From: Anaerolineae bacterium
Lineage (GTDB): Bacteria > Chloroflexota > Anaerolineae > Aggregatilineales > Phototrophicaceae
Direction: 5' to 3'
NCBI GenBank assembly: GCA_022821805.1
Contig: JAJECX010000003.1
Coordinates: forward strand, 372,001 to 436,000
Length of the DNA stretch: 64,000 nucleotides
In this document: one piece after another, positions 27,197 through 35,620 of the stretch
Layout: every line of letters begins with the position of its first letter
Numbering within the stretch: position 1 is the stretch's first letter
Position numbers and translations under genes: made by a program
The notes under the pieces: generated by a model
Database searches by the model: none
Told to the model about the DNA's origin: nothing
The model's input: the letters and a program-made list of their open reading frames with translations, nothing else

Positions 27197-27634
27197 TCAG
27201 GGCTTCTTGTCTTCTTCGTCCTCGTCGGCTTTTGCTTCCTTCGCGTCTTTGGGCGAATCAGATTTTGCCGCCTCGACTGCTGAATCGTCATCCGCTAATT
27301 CGGCATCGGCGCCATTGGATTCGGCAGCATCCGCCGGCGCGCCTGAATCAGCGACTGGCTTTGAATTAGCGCTCGGTGTATGAATGGCGACCGGAATTTC
27401 GGCGACCAGTTTGCTATGTGTGCGGTCGCGCTGCTCCAGGTCAATTTCCACGCGGTCTTTGTCGACCACGAGGTACTTGACGATTACGGCGAGGATTTCG
27501 CTCTTCATCTCTTCCATGCGTTCCGGCGGCAAGTTAATGCGATCATGCTGAAGGACGAAGCGCAGTCTGTCCTTGGCGGTGGCGCCGCTGCCTTTCTTCG
27601 CCCGACCGAACAAACGGCTCAGTAGGTTGGTCAT
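27197..27634 (-). CDS. minE: Cell division topological specificity factor MinE with acidic C-terminal tail
   Basis: MinE releases MinD from the membrane and drives Min oscillation. It has 145 residues. The N-terminal membrane helix and MinD-contact region (MTNLLSRLFGR, then AKDRLRFVLQHDR) are at 1-32, and the beta dimerisation domain at about 33-85. Residues 86-145 form an Ala/Asp/Glu/Lys/Ser-rich low-complexity extension ending EDEEDKKP, absent from the usual about 88-residue MinE. AAAGGA precedes the ATG. It is 51 bases downstream of minD. The tail's function is unknown. Confidence 0.92.
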   Translation of the reverse strand: MTNLLSRLFGRAKKGSGATAKDRLRFVLQHDRINLPPERMEEMKSEILAVIVKYLVVDKDRVEIDLEQRDRTHSKLVAEIPVAIHTPSANSKPVADSGAPADAAESNGADAELADDDSAVEAAKSDSPKDAKEAKADEDEEDKKP

Positions 27635-27685
27635 GTGGGTTTCCTTTGCTGGTAGCTATTGCTCACAGTAACGTTCTGGCTTGGC

Positions 27686-28483
27686 CTACCGACCATTTAG
27701 GAGTTTGGCGAGTCGCTGGAGAATGCCAGGATTTTCGTCAAGATTCATGAAGGGCACATCTTCACCGATGACGCGCCTGGCGACATTATTGAAAGCCATG
27801 CCGGCTTTGGACTGCATGTTGAGCGTGACCGGAATTCCGCTGTTTGACGCGGAAAGCACTAACTCGTCTTCAGGGATGATTCCGACTATCGACAGACCCA
27901 GGATATCGAAGACATCATCGGACGACAGCATCTCGCCCTTTTTCACCAATTCGGTTTTCAGGCGGTTGATGATGAGTTTGCCCGGTCCTTTGTCGGCTGC
28001 TTCAATCAAACCAATGATGCGGTCGGCATCGCGCACAGCCGACACTTCGGGATTGGTCACGATTAGCACTTCGTCGGCTGGTTCCAGCGCGTTGCGAAAG
28101 CCGCGCTCGATGCCAGCGGGAGAATCGATCAAGATATAATCGAAATCTTCGCGCAGTTCATTTGCCAGCTTGACCATGTCTTCCGGGCTGACAGCCATCT
28201 TGTCACGCGTTTGCGCGGCGGGGATAAGGAACAAGTCATCAAACTTCTTGTGCTTGATCATCGCCTGACGAAGTTTGCTCCTGCCTTCGACGACATCGAC
28301 CAGATCGTAAACGATGCGGTTTTCCAAACCCATAATGACATCGAGATTGCGCAGACCGATATCGGCATCAATGACGACCACTTTCTTTCCCAGGCTCGCC
28401 AGGGAGATTCCAAGGTTGGCTGTGGCGGTCGTCTTGCCCACGCCTCCTTTTCCTGACGAAATCGTTACAACTTTGCCTCCCAT
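27686..28483 (-). CDS. minD: Septum site-determining ATPase MinD
   Basis: Deviant Walker A ATPase that recruits MinC and is regulated by MinE at the membrane. It has 265 residues. The N-terminal motif SSGKGGVGKTT has the signature lysine, DADIGLRNLDV is switch I, and LIDSPAGIE is Walker B. The C-terminal amphipathic membrane-targeting helix is GILQRLAKLLNGR. AAAGGA lies seven bases from the ATG. It sits between minC (18 bases) and minE. Confidence 0.97.
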   Translation of the reverse strand: MGGKVVTISSGKGGVGKTTATANLGISLASLGKKVVVIDADIGLRNLDVIMGLENRIVYDLVDVVEGRSKLRQAMIKHKKFDDLFLIPAAQTRDKMAVSPEDMVKLANELREDFDYILIDSPAGIERGFRNALEPADEVLIVTNPEVSAVRDADRIIGLIEAADKGPGKLIINRLKTELVKKGEMLSSDDVFDILGLSIVGIIPEDELVLSASNSGIPVTLNMQSKAGMAFNNVARRVIGEDVPFMNLDENPGILQRLAKLLNGR

Positions 28484-28501
28484 TCGGCGTCCTTTCTCGG
28501 T

Positions 28502-29203
28502 CTAGTCTCTGGCTTCCACTATGATCTGATTGCCGCGGACGAACGCGACTTCCGGCAGGATTTTCTTGCGCTTGCCTGGCGGAGACGTTACCACGAAGTC
28601 GGCAATCCGCAGTTGGCTGGGGCTCATTTCCAAGGCGCAGACGATGGCGGATTCATTGCCATTGGCGCCCGCGTGGACGTAGCCGCGCAGTTTTCCCCAA
28701 ACCACGATATCGCCTCCGGCGATTACTTTGGCGCCAGGATTCACATCGCCAAAGACGATCACATGCCCCTCATTATGAATCGTCCGACCCGAACGCAGGG
28801 TGCGGCGAAACAAGACGCCATCCGTTCCGGTCTCCTCCGAATTGACTGGCGCTGTCTCCTGCATGCTCGGCTGGGGCAATGCCGCATCTACATGGTTCTC
28901 GATTGGCACCGCTAGTGATTCCGCCGACTTCTTGGTCGTGTCGCTCTCGCTGCGCACGAGGGTAAGCCGTAAGCCGCGGCGCTCGAGCAAGGCTCGTAGC
29001 GAGCTGAGTTCGTATTTTGGCACTGGCCGCTCGCCAAGCTCGACCGTGATATTGGCGCCAGCGTAGAATTCCGCCTGCTCGTCAATACGCGCCGCAAGCT
29101 GATCTGTAACCGATTGCCAATTTTCCGTGGTACTGAGCGATATGAGCAGGCCGTCGTTAACGCCCTTTATCGCGATAAGTTCTTCCTGCATGCCGGATGA
29201 CAT
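28502..29203 (-). CDS. minC: Septum site-determining protein MinC
   Basis: FtsZ assembly inhibitor of 233 residues. The N-terminal FtsZ-interacting domain covers about 1-100 (IKGVNDGLLISLSTTENW). A linker of about 30 residues is followed by the C-terminal beta-helix (about 130-225) with HVIVFGDVNPGAKVIAGGD and KLRGYVHAGANG motifs, which binds MinD. First gene of a minC-minD-minE run, 157 bases after the stop of the unknown membrane protein. Confidence 0.94.
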   Translation of the reverse strand: MSSGMQEELIAIKGVNDGLLISLSTTENWQSVTDQLAARIDEQAEFYAGANITVELGERPVPKYELSSLRALLERRGLRLTLVRSESDTTKKSAESLAVPIENHVDAALPQPSMQETAPVNSEETGTDGVLFRRTLRSGRTIHNEGHVIVFGDVNPGAKVIAGGDIVVWGKLRGYVHAGANGNESAIVCALEMSPSQLRIADFVVTSPPGKRKKILPEVAFVRGNQIIVEARD

Positions 29204-29360
29204 TCACTTTCGTGAGGCGCGTCGCAATCTGCAATAAGTTAAATATACTCGCTTTTCCGAACCGCGCTTACGACTTCGCCAATGAAAAAGCCCTTGATTT
29301 CGCTCCAGCCTTTTGGATAGCTGGAAGCGGACGCGATCGGGTGGCGGCGACGGGGCGGAT

Positions 29361-30458
29361 TCAGGGTCTCAAGATGTCAAGGAGCAGAATCGCGGGAAGC
29401 GCAAAATAGAGCAGCGAGATAATGTGAATCCAGCGGCCGGACTCGTCGGACAATGACTTGTTCACCCATTGGCCCAGGGTATTGACGGCGTAAGTCATCC
29501 ACATGACTTGAATGATGATGAGAGGAATAAGCAGGATCTCCCGGTGGCTGCCGTTATACGTTAGCCCGAAGAATGCATAAGCAGCGTAGGCGATCATTGT
29601 TACCGTTCCCAGCGGCGGATACCAGCGAGACAATCGCGCCAGTCCGATGACGCCCAGGATGATGCCAAACACGCTGAATTGGGCAATCACCAGTTGCCCC
29701 AACTCAATCCAGCTCGCGGCGTCGCGCCAGCCCCAGATATCCAGCGGGGATGGCGCCGGCTGCAAATAGGCTCTTGCGAGTAAAATGGCGCCAATGGCGA
29801 TTGCGGCAACCATGGCGAGCCAATACATGGCGCGCAGCTTGGCGTATGAGAGAAATAGCGCGAGCAAGAGCGCGGGGGCGAGCAATGTCACCAGCGGATC
29901 ATTGATGGCGCCGATGGCGAAGAGAAAGAGCATGCCAAGTGAATGCCATGGCTTGGGATTACGCGCCGGTTCGATGCCGGGTCGCGGATTGGTCAGCAGG
30001 ATCATGTCGACCGTAAGGTATAGCAGCCAGGCGGTCACCAGCCCCGTGAGCCGCAGGCTTTGAACTGTCCCGATCTGGTTCCAGAATATAAAGAGAAAGA
30101 AGATAATGCCGAAACCAATACCGAGGTCGTTGCGCTTGAGCGCGCGAGTCGCCAGCAGCATCGCGAGCGCAGCGGCGCAAGCGGCGAAAACAATTGTCGC
30201 AGGTTGGCTTTGGCCGCCGCCCGTTTGCGACCAAAACAGCGGGCAGAGCGCTAAGGTAAGGCCGCCGCCGATTGACGCGACGAAGCCCATTTGACGCATT
30301 CCAGCGGTCACGCCGAGGATGGTGAGCGAAAGTCCGGACGCGCGCGAGACCGGCGTCTCGCCAACGATTAGCATCAGCAGCCAGGCAGTCGCGGCGGTGA
30401 GGACGGCCGGGCTCCACTGCCGTATCAACTGGCGTTGCTCAACCGAGAGCCGCTGCAC
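29361..30458 (-). CDS. Unknown nine-to-ten-helix membrane protein between PBP2 and minC
   Basis: Polytopic protein of 365 residues with about nine to ten hydrophobic helices and short loops. No family, catalytic motif or signal is recognised. The N-terminus (MQRLSVEQRQLIRQWSP) is cytoplasmic by its positive charge. The GTG start lies one base after the PBP2 stop, with GAGG six bases upstream inside the PBP2 end, so it is translationally coupled. Its place between mreBCD-mrdA and minCDE suggests a role in cell-wall elongation or polymer export, by context only. Confidence 0.75.
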   Translation of the reverse strand: MQRLSVEQRQLIRQWSPAVLTAATAWLLMLIVGETPVSRASGLSLTILGVTAGMRQMGFVASIGGGLTLALCPLFWSQTGGGQSQPATIVFAACAAALAMLLATRALKRNDLGIGFGIIFFLFIFWNQIGTVQSLRLTGLVTAWLLYLTVDMILLTNPRPGIEPARNPKPWHSLGMLFLFAIGAINDPLVTLLAPALLLALFLSYAKLRAMYWLAMVAAIAIGAILLARAYLQPAPSPLDIWGWRDAASWIELGQLVIAQFSVFGIILGVIGLARLSRWYPPLGTVTMIAYAAYAFFGLTYNGSHREILLIPLIIIQVMWMTYAVNTLGQWVNKSLSDESGRWIHIISLLYFALPAILLLDILRP

Positions 30459-30459
30459 C

Positions 30460-32766
30460 CTAAGCCTCGCTTGCGCTAGCAGGGGGCTGCAAAGGCAAAC
30501 TGTCGCGATCGACTTTCAGCCGGAAATACTCTGCCATCGTCCGCCGCACAATCGGCAAAGCGACCTGCGAACCCTCGCCGCCATTGTAAACAAAGGCGAT
30601 GATGATGATTTCGGGATCGTCGTAGGGCGCGTAGCCGGTGTACCAAGCGTGCGCGGGCCACTGGCCGGGCACGCATAGATTGAGCGCCCAGGCGTTGTCA
30701 TCGCAGTATTCGGCAGTGCCGGTCTTTCCAGCGACCTCGACGAAAGGAAGAACAGCCGGTTGGGCTGTGCCACCCTCGCCGATTACCGCCTCCCGCATGC
30801 CATCGCGCACGAGATTGAGCGTGGCAGCGGAAACGAACGGCGGGATATAGGGCGTGTTCACGGTGCGAAACCTTACCGGCTGGCACACCGAGCCATTAAA
30901 GCTGTAATTCAGCGGGATGTGAATGCGGTAGGTCTGCAAGTCTTCAATTCCCGGATCCGGATTCAGATCGGCTGTATTCCGATACCCTTCCGGATCGCAA
31001 CGAAAAGGATCATACCACTGCGAGTTTGGTTCGCAGACGCATGCCAGGCTTGACTCGCCTTTCATCAGCATATCTTCCAGCAGCAGCAAGGTCAGTTCGT
31101 CGCCTGCTGGCCTCATGTCACGATTGATCGTGCGCAAAACCTTGGGCTTGAAGCCGTCGATGACCTGTCGTTCTTCGTCGAGAAATTCTCGGATGATCGT
31201 CGGCTGATAAAGGACGCCGCCGTTTATGGTAGCGGCGACCGACGCAATCAACTGCAGCGGCGTTACATTTACGTAGCCTTGCCCAAAAGCCGCGTTGTAT
31301 GTGTCGCCAGTAGACCAGCTCTCGCCTTGATTGCGCCGCTTCCAATCCGGATCGGGCATGCGGTTGGGGTTCTCGAAGGGCAATTCAATGCCCAGCTCGC
31401 TGCCAATCCCAAATGCGGTGCCGTAACGAAACAGATCGTCGATGCCAAGGCCGCCGGGACGTATTGTCTGCGCCGAGAGATTCGGATTGCCGCCGCCGAT
31501 CTGGTAGAAGTAAACATCGCAGCTCCAGGCGATGCCCTGTATCATATCCACGCGTCCGTGCCCGCTGCGCAGCCAGCAGACAAAGCGCTGGGCGGCGGCG
31601 CGGTCCAAAGGCGCGTAGCGGTTCTCGACAAGAAGCTGCCCCTCGTCCAGCAGCAGCGTGTTGGGGTCGATGACATTCTCTTCCAGGACGGCGGCCGCTG
31701 TGATCACCTTCCAGACGGAACCTGGCGGATACTGGCCCTTGATCGTCTTGTCCAACAGGGGAAACAGCGGGTCGGCTGCAATCTCGAGGAAATACTCGAC
31801 ATCTATGGCGCGGGCGAAACGCGAGTTATCGTAGCTGGGGTAACTGACCAAAGCCAGCACTTCGCCGGTGCGCGGGTCCATGGCGATGACGACGCCTTGC
31901 TGCGAAATTGTGCGCCCGGCAGTCGTATTGAGTTCTTCCAACTGATCAATAAGCGCCTGGCGCGCGAAAGCCTGCAAATCGGTGTCGATCGTCAGACGTA
32001 CATTTTGCCCGGGAACGGGGTCGTCTTGGGCGATCACTTTCACGACTTCGCCGGCGACGTCGATTTCGCGTCGCGTCGACCCGCGCCTGCCCGCGAGGCG
32101 CGCCTCCAGGTAGCGCTCAATTCCTTCATATCCGATGCGGTCAAAGGCGGGATTATAGCCCAGCGCTTTTAATTCCGTCGCCTCTTCCGCCGGGATGGGA
32201 CCCATGTATCCGATGATATGCGTCGTCAAAGCGCCCGTCGGATATTCACGCACAGCGACCGGCTCGACATCAACGCCTGACATATAGATTCGTTCTTCCA
32301 GGATCTGCATCGCAACCAGTTGCGGGACGTCAATAGCGACGGTGACTGGACTGAAGGGTTCAATGCCTTCCCCTTCTTCGACCAGGTCTTGGATGCTGCG
32401 GACCGTTTGGCCCGACTGCTCTGCAATTTCGCGCGTTGGCGGCACGCCGACCAGTGCGGACAGCCGGTTGAATACATCCAGTTCCGCCGCCTCATCAGCG
32501 GGCAGCTGGGCTGGTATGACAGTGACGTTGTAAGCGGGCACATTGAAAGCCAGTCGCCGGTCGTTGCGGTCGAAGATGGCGCCGCGCCTCGCCGGGATGG
32601 GAAGCTCGCTCAGTCGATTCTCGTCGGCGGCTGCCTGGAATTCAGCTTGGCGCAAAACCTGCAGTTCATACATGCGGATTCCGAAAATCAGGAATACGGC
32701 AAAGATAACCGCCTGAAAGAAGGTTAGGCGCCAGGTCTGAAACGGGATCAGTCGGTTGGATTTCAT
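30460..32766 (-). CDS. mrdA: Penicillin-binding protein 2, class B transpeptidase
   Basis: Peptidoglycan transpeptidase of the elongasome, partner of RodA. It has 768 residues. A short cytoplasmic tail and one transmembrane helix (about 15-32) are followed by the PBP dimerisation domain and the transpeptidase domain. Catalytic S-x-x-K is in PPGSVWK, the second motif is S-C-D in WSCDVYFYQ, and the KTG motif is AGKTGT. The length is at the upper end of PBP2, with a Cys-rich insert near 565-620 (ACVCEPNSQWYD then CDPEGY). It overlaps mreD by four bases and ends one base before the unknown membrane-protein gene. Confidence 0.94.
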   Translation of the reverse strand: MKSNRLIPFQTWRLTFFQAVIFAVFLIFGIRMYELQVLRQAEFQAAADENRLSELPIPARRGAIFDRNDRRLAFNVPAYNVTVIPAQLPADEAAELDVFNRLSALVGVPPTREIAEQSGQTVRSIQDLVEEGEGIEPFSPVTVAIDVPQLVAMQILEERIYMSGVDVEPVAVREYPTGALTTHIIGYMGPIPAEEATELKALGYNPAFDRIGYEGIERYLEARLAGRRGSTRREIDVAGEVVKVIAQDDPVPGQNVRLTIDTDLQAFARQALIDQLEELNTTAGRTISQQGVVIAMDPRTGEVLALVSYPSYDNSRFARAIDVEYFLEIAADPLFPLLDKTIKGQYPPGSVWKVITAAAVLEENVIDPNTLLLDEGQLLVENRYAPLDRAAAQRFVCWLRSGHGRVDMIQGIAWSCDVYFYQIGGGNPNLSAQTIRPGGLGIDDLFRYGTAFGIGSELGIELPFENPNRMPDPDWKRRNQGESWSTGDTYNAAFGQGYVNVTPLQLIASVAATINGGVLYQPTIIREFLDEERQVIDGFKPKVLRTINRDMRPAGDELTLLLLEDMLMKGESSLACVCEPNSQWYDPFRCDPEGYRNTADLNPDPGIEDLQTYRIHIPLNYSFNGSVCQPVRFRTVNTPYIPPFVSAATLNLVRDGMREAVIGEGGTAQPAVLPFVEVAGKTGTAEYCDDNAWALNLCVPGQWPAHAWYTGYAPYDDPEIIIIAFVYNGGEGSQVALPIVRRTMAEYFRLKVDRDSLPLQPPASASEA

Positions 32767-33350
32767 TCGTGACTGCCAATTTCCGTGCCGAGCGACAGAC
32801 TGTGGGGGGCGACTTGCAGGCCGCCTTCCAGTCGGCGCTGAAGAAGGCGAACGGATGCGTACACCGGTAATACAGCGATCAGGTTGTAAATCATCGTCGG
32901 CAGAAGTACCAGGCGGATCAGCGAAGGGATATCGTAAGTGTTGCCCAGCAGGAACAGGGCGAATATGGTGAAAGCCGCAATGAAAACAGTTGCGAAGGCG
33001 GTGACGGCTAGAAGAAAAAGGAAGCGCAGACGCAACAGTTGCCGCGCGACGCTATTGACGACGAAGACAATGAGAACCAGCGCCGCAGAGGATGCGCCGA
33101 TTGGCAATATTGACATCAAATCAAGCATGATTCCGCCGACCAGCGCCCAAATGAAGCCATCGCCCAAGCTCGAGCGAATTGACCAGCAGATTACCAGCAA
33201 CATGACCAGGCTGGGCTGGCCGCGCGTGTTGATATGAAAGGGTGTGATGCTGCTGAGCAAGGCTTCGATGAATGCGATGAATTGTGGCACAAAGCTGGCC
33301 GATAGCGCCGCTGCCAGACCCAGGATTGCGATGGACAAGTAGCGGCCCAT
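32763..33350 (-). CDS. mreD: Rod shape-determining protein MreD
   Basis: Hydrophobic elongasome subunit of 195 residues with five to six helices. The segment GDGFIWALVGGIMLDLMS matches the conserved G-D region of MreD. Start and stop overlap or abut mreC and mrdA (one-base gap and a four-base ATGA overlap), giving tight translational coupling. Confidence 0.88.
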   Translation of the reverse strand: MGRYLSIAILGLAAALSASFVPQFIAFIEALLSSITPFHINTRGQPSLVMLLVICWSIRSSLGDGFIWALVGGIMLDLMSILPIGASSAALVLIVFVVNSVARQLLRLRFLFLLAVTAFATVFIAAFTIFALFLLGNTYDIPSLIRLVLLPTMIYNLIAVLPVYASVRLLQRRLEGGLQVAPHSLSLGTEIGSHE

Positions 33351-33351
33351 A

Positions 33352-34203
33352 TCAGTTTTCGCCCGTCCGCTCGAATACAGTCAAGTCGATCGGCTCAAAG
33401 CTGGTGATGACCAGCACCAACTCAAGCGTATCAAAGTCGAAGAGACTGCGCACCTCCGCTTCCTGGAACAGTTCGAATTCGAATTGCCTTACGCTCGTCA
33501 CCTGGCCGACGACAATATCCGGCGGAAAATTGCCCCCCAGCCCAGAGGTGATGACCAGATCGCCTTGCGTGATCACTTCGTCCAGATCAACCATGGTAAG
33601 CCGCAGCACGCCCGAAGCCTGGCCGATGATGCTGCCGTGCGCGCGCGTGGTTTGCAGGCGCGAGCTGACGGCGCTGTTCTCGTCGTTGATGAGCTGCACC
33701 TGCGCCGCGTTGGCGCTGACGAGAACGATTCGGCCGACCAAACCCAATTCTGTCGTCACCGGCATGCCCACGGCGATTCCATCGCGCGTACCACGGTTGA
33801 TAATTATGTTGCGAGCGATCCCGGTCTGCTCGATGGCGATCACATCGGCAGGCAAGAAATCCTGGTCTTCCAAGGGGGATGTATAAGCGAGCATGCTCTT
33901 CAAGCGGACGTAATCGCTGGCGGCCTCGCGCAGTTCAATGGATTCGACTTGACGGCGGGCGAGCTGTTCTTCGAGCACAGCGATCCGCTCGCGCAGTTGG
34001 CCCAGGCTGTTGAGTTCTTCGAAGGTGGCGTTAAGCGATAGCGAGACGCGATTGAACAAGCCAGACAAGCCATTGAGTGGAGCGGCGACCACCCCTTCCA
34101 CCGGCGTCAATGCGCCGATAAGGCTGAACAGGACCAAAAAGCCGCAAACACTTAGCGCCAGCGCCAGCGCCAGCGCTCGACCGGGTTGCCGAAGACTACG
34201 CAA
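33352..34203 (-). CDS. mreC: Rod shape-determining protein MreC
   Basis: Bitopic elongasome scaffold of about 283 residues. An N-terminal helix (about 13-30) is followed by a coiled coil near 55-85 (LGQLRERIAVLEEQLARRQ) and the beta-rich MreC domain with TRDGIAVGMPV and GLVGRIVLV motifs. A TTG at 34203 is preferred: the GTG at 34212 lies directly on the AAAGG ribosome site, leaving no spacing, whereas TTG has a normal gap. It is 140 bases downstream of mreB. Confidence 0.91.
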   Translation of the reverse strand: MRSLRQPGRALALALALSVCGFLVLFSLIGALTPVEGVVAAPLNGLSGLFNRVSLSLNATFEELNSLGQLRERIAVLEEQLARRQVESIELREAASDYVRLKSMLAYTSPLEDQDFLPADVIAIEQTGIARNIIINRGTRDGIAVGMPVTTELGLVGRIVLVSANAAQVQLINDENSAVSSRLQTTRAHGSIIGQASGVLRLTMVDLDEVITQGDLVITSGLGGNFPPDIVVGQVTSVRQFEFELFQEAEVRSLFDFDTLELVLVITSFEPIDLTVFERTGEN

Positions 34204-34343
34204 AGAGGCCACCTTTCAAAAGCGCGCTCTGCCTAATGTTATCACAGATTGAGCGCAACCAGCGGAAGGGTGAACAGATGTGGAAGGCACACGGTATTGC
34301 CGTGAAAGCGCCACTGGCGGCGCCAGGAGAATTGGATGACGAG

Positions 34344-35405
34344 TCAGTGGCGCGTGCTGCCGCGCTCGGGTCCAGTCAGCAAGCGGCGCAAGTTGTTGTA
34401 GTCTTCCAGTACGCGCCCGGCGCCGCGCGCCACGCAAGTCATGGCATCATCGGCGAGCCAGGAACGGATGTTGACTTCTTCCTGCAGGCGCTCGCCAAGG
34501 CCCCGGAGCTGTCCGCCGCCGCCAGCAATCGTAATGCCGCTCTCCATTAGATCGGCGACCAGTTCAGGTGGCGTATCGTCAAGCGCGTCCTTGACCGTAT
34601 CAATGATGATGTTGACGGAGCCGCCAATCGCCTCGCGTATTTCAATCGAGCTGACCTCTACCGAATCGGGCAATCCGGACGTTAAGTTGCGGCCCTTGAC
34701 CATGTAGGTGCGTTCCTGTGGCAAGGGAAAGGCGGAGCCGATATCTATCTTCGCCTTTTCGGCGGTGGGCTCGCCGATGAGCAGATTGTGCTTGTTTCGC
34801 AGATGCTGGACGATGTCTTCGTCCATTTCGTCGCCGGCTACCCGTATCGAGCGGCTGATGACAATGCCGCCCAACGAGAAGAGCGCGACTTCGGTTGTTC
34901 CGCCGCCAATGTCTACCACCATGCTGCCCCGTGTCTCCAACACCGGCAGGTTGGCGCCGATCGCAGCTGCCACCGGCTCTTCAATCAGATGGGCTTCGCG
35001 CGCGCCCGCGTCCAGCGTCGCTTCAATGACGGCTCGCTTTTCAACTTCGGTGACGCCGCTAGGTATGCCAACCACAACGCGGGGCCTGGGCACAGGCACC
35101 CAACTCTGCTCGTGCGCTTTTTTGATAAGATAATCCAACATGCGGGCGGTAATTTCGAATTCGCTAATGACGCCGTCGCGCAGCGGGCGCACGATGAGGA
35201 TGTCTTTTGGATTCTTGCTCCACATTTCTTTGGCGCGCGCGCCCACTTCGATAGGCGCTCTGGATTTGCGGTCTATTGCTACAAACGACGGTTCGTTGAT
35301 TACGATGCCTTTGCCGCGTACGTAAACCAAGGTATACGCTGTACCCAAGTCGATGCCAATGTCGAGCGAAAAAAGCCCGAACAGGAAATCCAGGGGACTT
35401 AGCAC
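34344..35405 (-). CDS. mreB: Rod shape-determining actin MreB
   Basis: Bacterial actin that organises cell-wall elongation. It has 353 residues. Phosphate-1 loop IGIDLGTAYTLVYV is at about 16-29, phosphate-2 VVDIGGGTTEVALFS in the middle, and the adenosine loop SGITIAGGGGQLRGL near the C-terminus. The GTG start has GAGGA seven bases upstream. An extended -10 box lies 34 bases upstream. It is the first gene of the mreB-mreC-mreD-mrdA run. Confidence 0.96.
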   Translation of the reverse strand: MLSPLDFLFGLFSLDIGIDLGTAYTLVYVRGKGIVINEPSFVAIDRKSRAPIEVGARAKEMWSKNPKDILIVRPLRDGVISEFEITARMLDYLIKKAHEQSWVPVPRPRVVVGIPSGVTEVEKRAVIEATLDAGAREAHLIEEPVAAAIGANLPVLETRGSMVVDIGGGTTEVALFSLGGIVISRSIRVAGDEMDEDIVQHLRNKHNLLIGEPTAEKAKIDIGSAFPLPQERTYMVKGRNLTSGLPDSVEVSSIEIREAIGGSVNIIIDTVKDALDDTPPELVADLMESGITIAGGGGQLRGLGERLQEEVNIRSWLADDAMTCVARGAGRVLEDYNNLRRLLTGPERGSTRH

Positions 35406-35438
35406 TAATGGTTCCTCGACGTAACGCGTACGCCGCGC

Positions 35439-35447
35439 ATTATATCA
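35439..35447 (-). promoter_or_regulatory. Extended -10 promoter of mreB
   Basis: TGATATAAT on the minus strand combines a perfect TATAAT with the TGn extension, 33 bases before the mreB start. The -35 region is A/T-rich without a clear hexamer, as expected of extended -10 promoters. It lies in the 215-base region divergent with tilS. Confidence 0.6.
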
Positions 35448-35546
35448 TAGTCAAACATTAATGAATATTAACTGCGCTCAACGTTACGCCAACGCAAGCG
35501 ATTCACCGTTTCACTTTCATCAAATATAGCACCGATTCGCGCATCG

Positions 35547-35575
35547 TTCACAAGATGTGCCTACGAGGTTATGAT
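35547..35575 (+). promoter_or_regulatory. Predicted sigma-70 promoter of tilS
   Basis: TTCACA (5/6) and TATGAT (5/6) are separated by exactly 17 bases. The ATG follows 45 bases after the -10 box. Confidence 0.65.
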
Positions 35576-35620
35576 TGAGTTATGAAGCGTAGTTGAGGCG
35601 AATTCGCCAGCGGACGCTCA

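Noticed and set aside
31279..32172. 297-codon plus-strand frame opposite PBP2
   Set aside because: Antisense shadow without protein-like composition.
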